NCBI RefSeq assembly: GCF_000340965.1
Contig: NZ_ANAY01000007.1
Span: forward strand, 1 to 64,000
Length of the DNA stretch: 64,000 nucleotides
Reading direction: 5' to 3'
Origin: Nocardiopsis kunsanensis DSM 44524
GTDB taxonomy: Bacteria > Actinomycetota > Actinomycetes > Streptosporangiales > Streptosporangiaceae
The stretch's first letter is position 1. The number at the start of each line of letters is the position of its first letter. A program made the position numbers and the translations under genes. This document shows, one piece after another, positions 62,275 to 64,000 of the stretch. Under the pieces are notes generated by a model. It searched no databases and was not told the origin of the DNA. It saw nothing but the letters and a program-made list of their open reading frames with translations.

Positions 62275-63549
62275 GTGGCGAGGGACGACCTGGAGGGCGT
62301 GGCCGCACTCGCGGCCGGGCTCGACGCCCGACTCAGTGAGGCCGACACCCGGCTGGACAGCGACTACCCCGGCGCCCGCACCGGCCGCCAACCGGTGCAC
62401 AGCGTCTACGTCCCCGCCGGCCGGGTCCACGCGGGCCTGGCCGCCGACTGGGGCCGCCGAGCCCTGGCAGCGCTCGACGAACACGCCCCCGAACCGGCCG
62501 ACCTGGCCGCCGCCACCGGGCTGGGCGAGGCCGCCGTCGCCGATGCGCTGCCCCGTGTACGCGCCAAACTGGCCGAGGACCCGGTGGAGGACCTGCGGGT
62601 CGACCTCGAGGACGGTTACGGCGACCGCGGCGACGAGACCGAGGACACCCATGTCATGGCGGCGGCCGACGCCCTGGTCGCCGACCTGGCCGAGGGGCAG
62701 GCGCCCGCCTACTTCGGCACCCGTATGAAGGGCATGGAGGCAGCCGGGCGGCACCGCGGGGTCCGCAGCCTCACCCTGTTCCTGCAGACCCTGATGGAAG
62801 GGCACGGGTCCCTGCCCGACGGGCTGGTCATCACCCTGCCCAAGATCACCTCCGTGGAGCACGTGGAGGCGATGGTCTGGCTGTCCGAACAACTCGAACG
62901 CCGCCTGGACCTGCCCGAGGGGCGCCTGGGCTTCGAGCTGCAGATCGAGACCCCCCAGTCGGTCATGCTCAACGACGGCACCGCCGCCGTGGCACGCATG
63001 ATCCGCGCCGGTGCCGGCCGGGTCACCGCCCTGCACTACGGCACCTACGACTACAGCGCCTCGGTGGGTGTGCCCGCCGCGTACCAGAGCCTGGCCCACC
63101 CGGCCGCCGACCACGCCAAGGCCGTCATGCAGGTGGCTGCGGCCGGGACAGGGGTGTGGCTCTCCGACGGAGGCAGCAACGTCATGCCCACCGGTACCAC
63201 GGACGAGGTGCGCTCCGCCTGGGGCCTGCACGCCGGCCTGGTACGCCGTTCCATGGAACGCGGTTACTACCAGGGCTGGGACCTGCACCCCCACCAGCTC
63301 GTCACCCGCCACCTGGTCACCTGTGTCTTCTACCGGGAGGCCTTCGCCCCGGCCGCCGAGCGCCTGCGCGCCTACCTGGGCCAGGTCTCGGGCAACGTCG
63401 TCGACGAACCCGCCACCGCCCAGGCCCTGGCCGCCGTGCTCGTGGCCGGCCTGGGCTGCGGTGCCCTGGAGGAGACCGAGGTCGCGGTGGCCACCGGCGC
63501 CGACACCGCCACACTGGTGTCCATGGCCCATCGCCGCGTGGGCCAGTAG
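62275..63549 (+). CDS. DUF6986 HpcH/HpaI-type aldolase-like protein
   Basis: A 424-residue protein of the phosphoenolpyruvate/HpcH-HpaI aldolase superfamily, of the type found with allantoin genes in actinobacteria (DUF6986). Barrel motifs include DLRVDLEDGYGDRGDETED with acidic metal ligands, FGTRMKGMEAAGRHRGVRS, LVITLPKITSVEHVEAM and FELQIETPQSVML. It may act on a C2/C4 keto-acid in ureidoglycolate or glyoxylate metabolism, but the reaction is not known to me. GTG 62275 follows AGGAGG at 8 nt. Allantoinase follows after 102 bp. Confidence 0.82.
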   Translation: MARDDLEGVAALAAGLDARLSEADTRLDSDYPGARTGRQPVHSVYVPAGRVHAGLAADWGRRALAALDEHAPEPADLAAATGLGEAAVADALPRVRAKLAEDPVEDLRVDLEDGYGDRGDETEDTHVMAAADALVADLAEGQAPAYFGTRMKGMEAAGRHRGVRSLTLFLQTLMEGHGSLPDGLVITLPKITSVEHVEAMVWLSEQLERRLDLPEGRLGFELQIETPQSVMLNDGTAAVARMIRAGAGRVTALHYGTYDYSASVGVPAAYQSLAHPAADHAKAVMQVAAAGTGVWLSDGGSNVMPTGTTDEVRSAWGLHAGLVRRSMERGYYQGWDLHPHQLVTRHLVTCVFYREAFAPAAERLRAYLGQVSGNVVDEPATAQALAAVLVAGLGCGALEETEVAVATGADTATLVSMAHRRVGQ

Positions 63550-63651
63550 GGACCGAGCCCGCAGTACCGGGCCGGCAGGGCCGAGCCGCCCCTGCTCCGG
63601 CCCGAACCGAGGAAGGAGACGGGCGCCCACCCGCCGGGCGCCCACACACAG

Positions 63652-64000
63652 ATGACCAGCCCCACCTTCGCCGTCCATGCCGACCGGGTCCTGACCCCGC
63701 AGGGCATCTCCCCGCACACCGTCGTGGTCGCCGACGGCACCGTGCAGCAGATCCTGCCCCGCGGCGCCGCACCCGCGGTCGCGGTCGAGTACGAGATTAC
63801 CCTCGCCGAGGACGAGGTGCTCCTGCCAGGCCTCGTCGACAGCCACGTGCACGTCAACGAACCCGGACGTGCCGAGTGGGAGGGCTTCGCCACCGCTACC
63901 CGCGCAGCCGCCCGGGGCGGGGTCACGACCCTGATCGACATGCCCCTCAACAGCGTCCCGCCCACCACCACCGTGGGAGGGCTGGCCGCCAAGCGCGCCG
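63652..64000 (+). CDS. allB: Allantoinase, 5' part
   Basis: Start of a cyclic amidohydrolase, cut by the window end after 116 codons. The first half of the family is recognisable: [36 protein letters not shown] with the metal-binding HxH, and the allantoinase-typical [19 protein letters not shown] and DMPLNS with PPTTT. It opens allantoin to allantoate. No Shine-Dalgarno is next to the ATG; AAGGAG lies 34 nt upstream before a GGGCGCCC/GGGCGCCC hairpin that could bring it close. Confidence 0.9.
   Translation, partial: MTSPTFAVHADRVLTPQGISPHTVVVADGTVQQILPRGAAPAVAVEYEITLAEDEVLLPGLVDSHVHVNEPGRAEWEGFATATRAAARGGVTTLIDMPLNSVPPTTTVGGLAAKRA

Overview
The window comes from a high-GC Gram-positive actinobacterium. 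GC is roughly 70%, third codon positions are strongly G/C, and GTG and TTG starts are common. A mycobacterial-type SOS box lies before recA and a CIRCE element before hrcA. The gene orders DUF3046-recA-recX, miaB/miaA/dapF/hflX, holA-comEC-comEA-rpsT-lepA and hemW-hrcA-dnaJ-rsmE-phoH-ybeY-CNNM-era are the standard actinobacterial chromosomal backbone. Nocardiopsaceae or relatives is my best guess from the overall look, not from a database comparison.

Layout. 0-4.6 kb: GNAT acetyltransferase, a remnant of a large helicase, DUF3046, and recA carrying a 433-residue homing-endonuclease intein in its P-loop, followed by recX. 4.6-11.5 kb: S9 peptidase and a TRAP-TAXI transporter (lipoprotein plus fused permease). 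11.6-17.7 kb: miaB, a TetR-P450 pair in which the P450 has an in-frame stop, miaA and dapF. 17.7-23.7 kb: glcDEF and malate synthase, a glycolate/glyoxylate module with related palindromic sites in both promoters. 24-36.6 kb: hflX, hutI, holA, comEC, an unusually long comEA, rpsT, a GH18-like exported protein and lepA. 36.7-44.9 kb: a maltose/maltodextrin island (malEFG, a second paralogous binding protein, a GH13 glucosidase and a divergent LacI regulator) inserted between lepA and hemW. 45-54.9 kb: MOSC protein, hemW, two DUF4870 proteins with Pro/Gln/Gly-rich tails, DUF3097, the hrcA-dnaJ-rsmE heat-shock operon, an ECF-type sigma factor with a membrane partner, and a HIT hydrolase. 55-61.2 kb: phoH, ybeY, CNNM, a degenerate cytidine-deaminase-like protein and era. 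61.2-64 kb: an IclR regulator divergent from a DUF6986 aldolase-like gene and allantoinase, which runs off the window.

The most unusual system is an IscB element wedged between phoH and ybeY (about 56.29-57.96 kb). It encodes a RuvC/HNH RNA-guided-nuclease homologue of the Cas9-ancestor type. It is preceded by about 350 nt of strongly hairpin-forming sequence that fits an omega-RNA (HEARO-like RNA) and closed by a terminal hairpin. No TnpA transposase gene is nearby. The RuvC acidic and histidine residues are kept, but the first histidine of the HNH motif is arginine, so this may be a natural nickase-like variant or a protein with a different role.

Metabolically, glycolate oxidation, malate synthase and allantoin breakdown all meet at glyoxylate. 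The maltose island looks like a self-contained, LacI-controlled uptake and hydrolysis unit. Several genes (miaB, dapF, the LacI regulator, the MOSC gene) have a -10 box 6-7 nt before the start codon, which suggests leaderless mRNAs.
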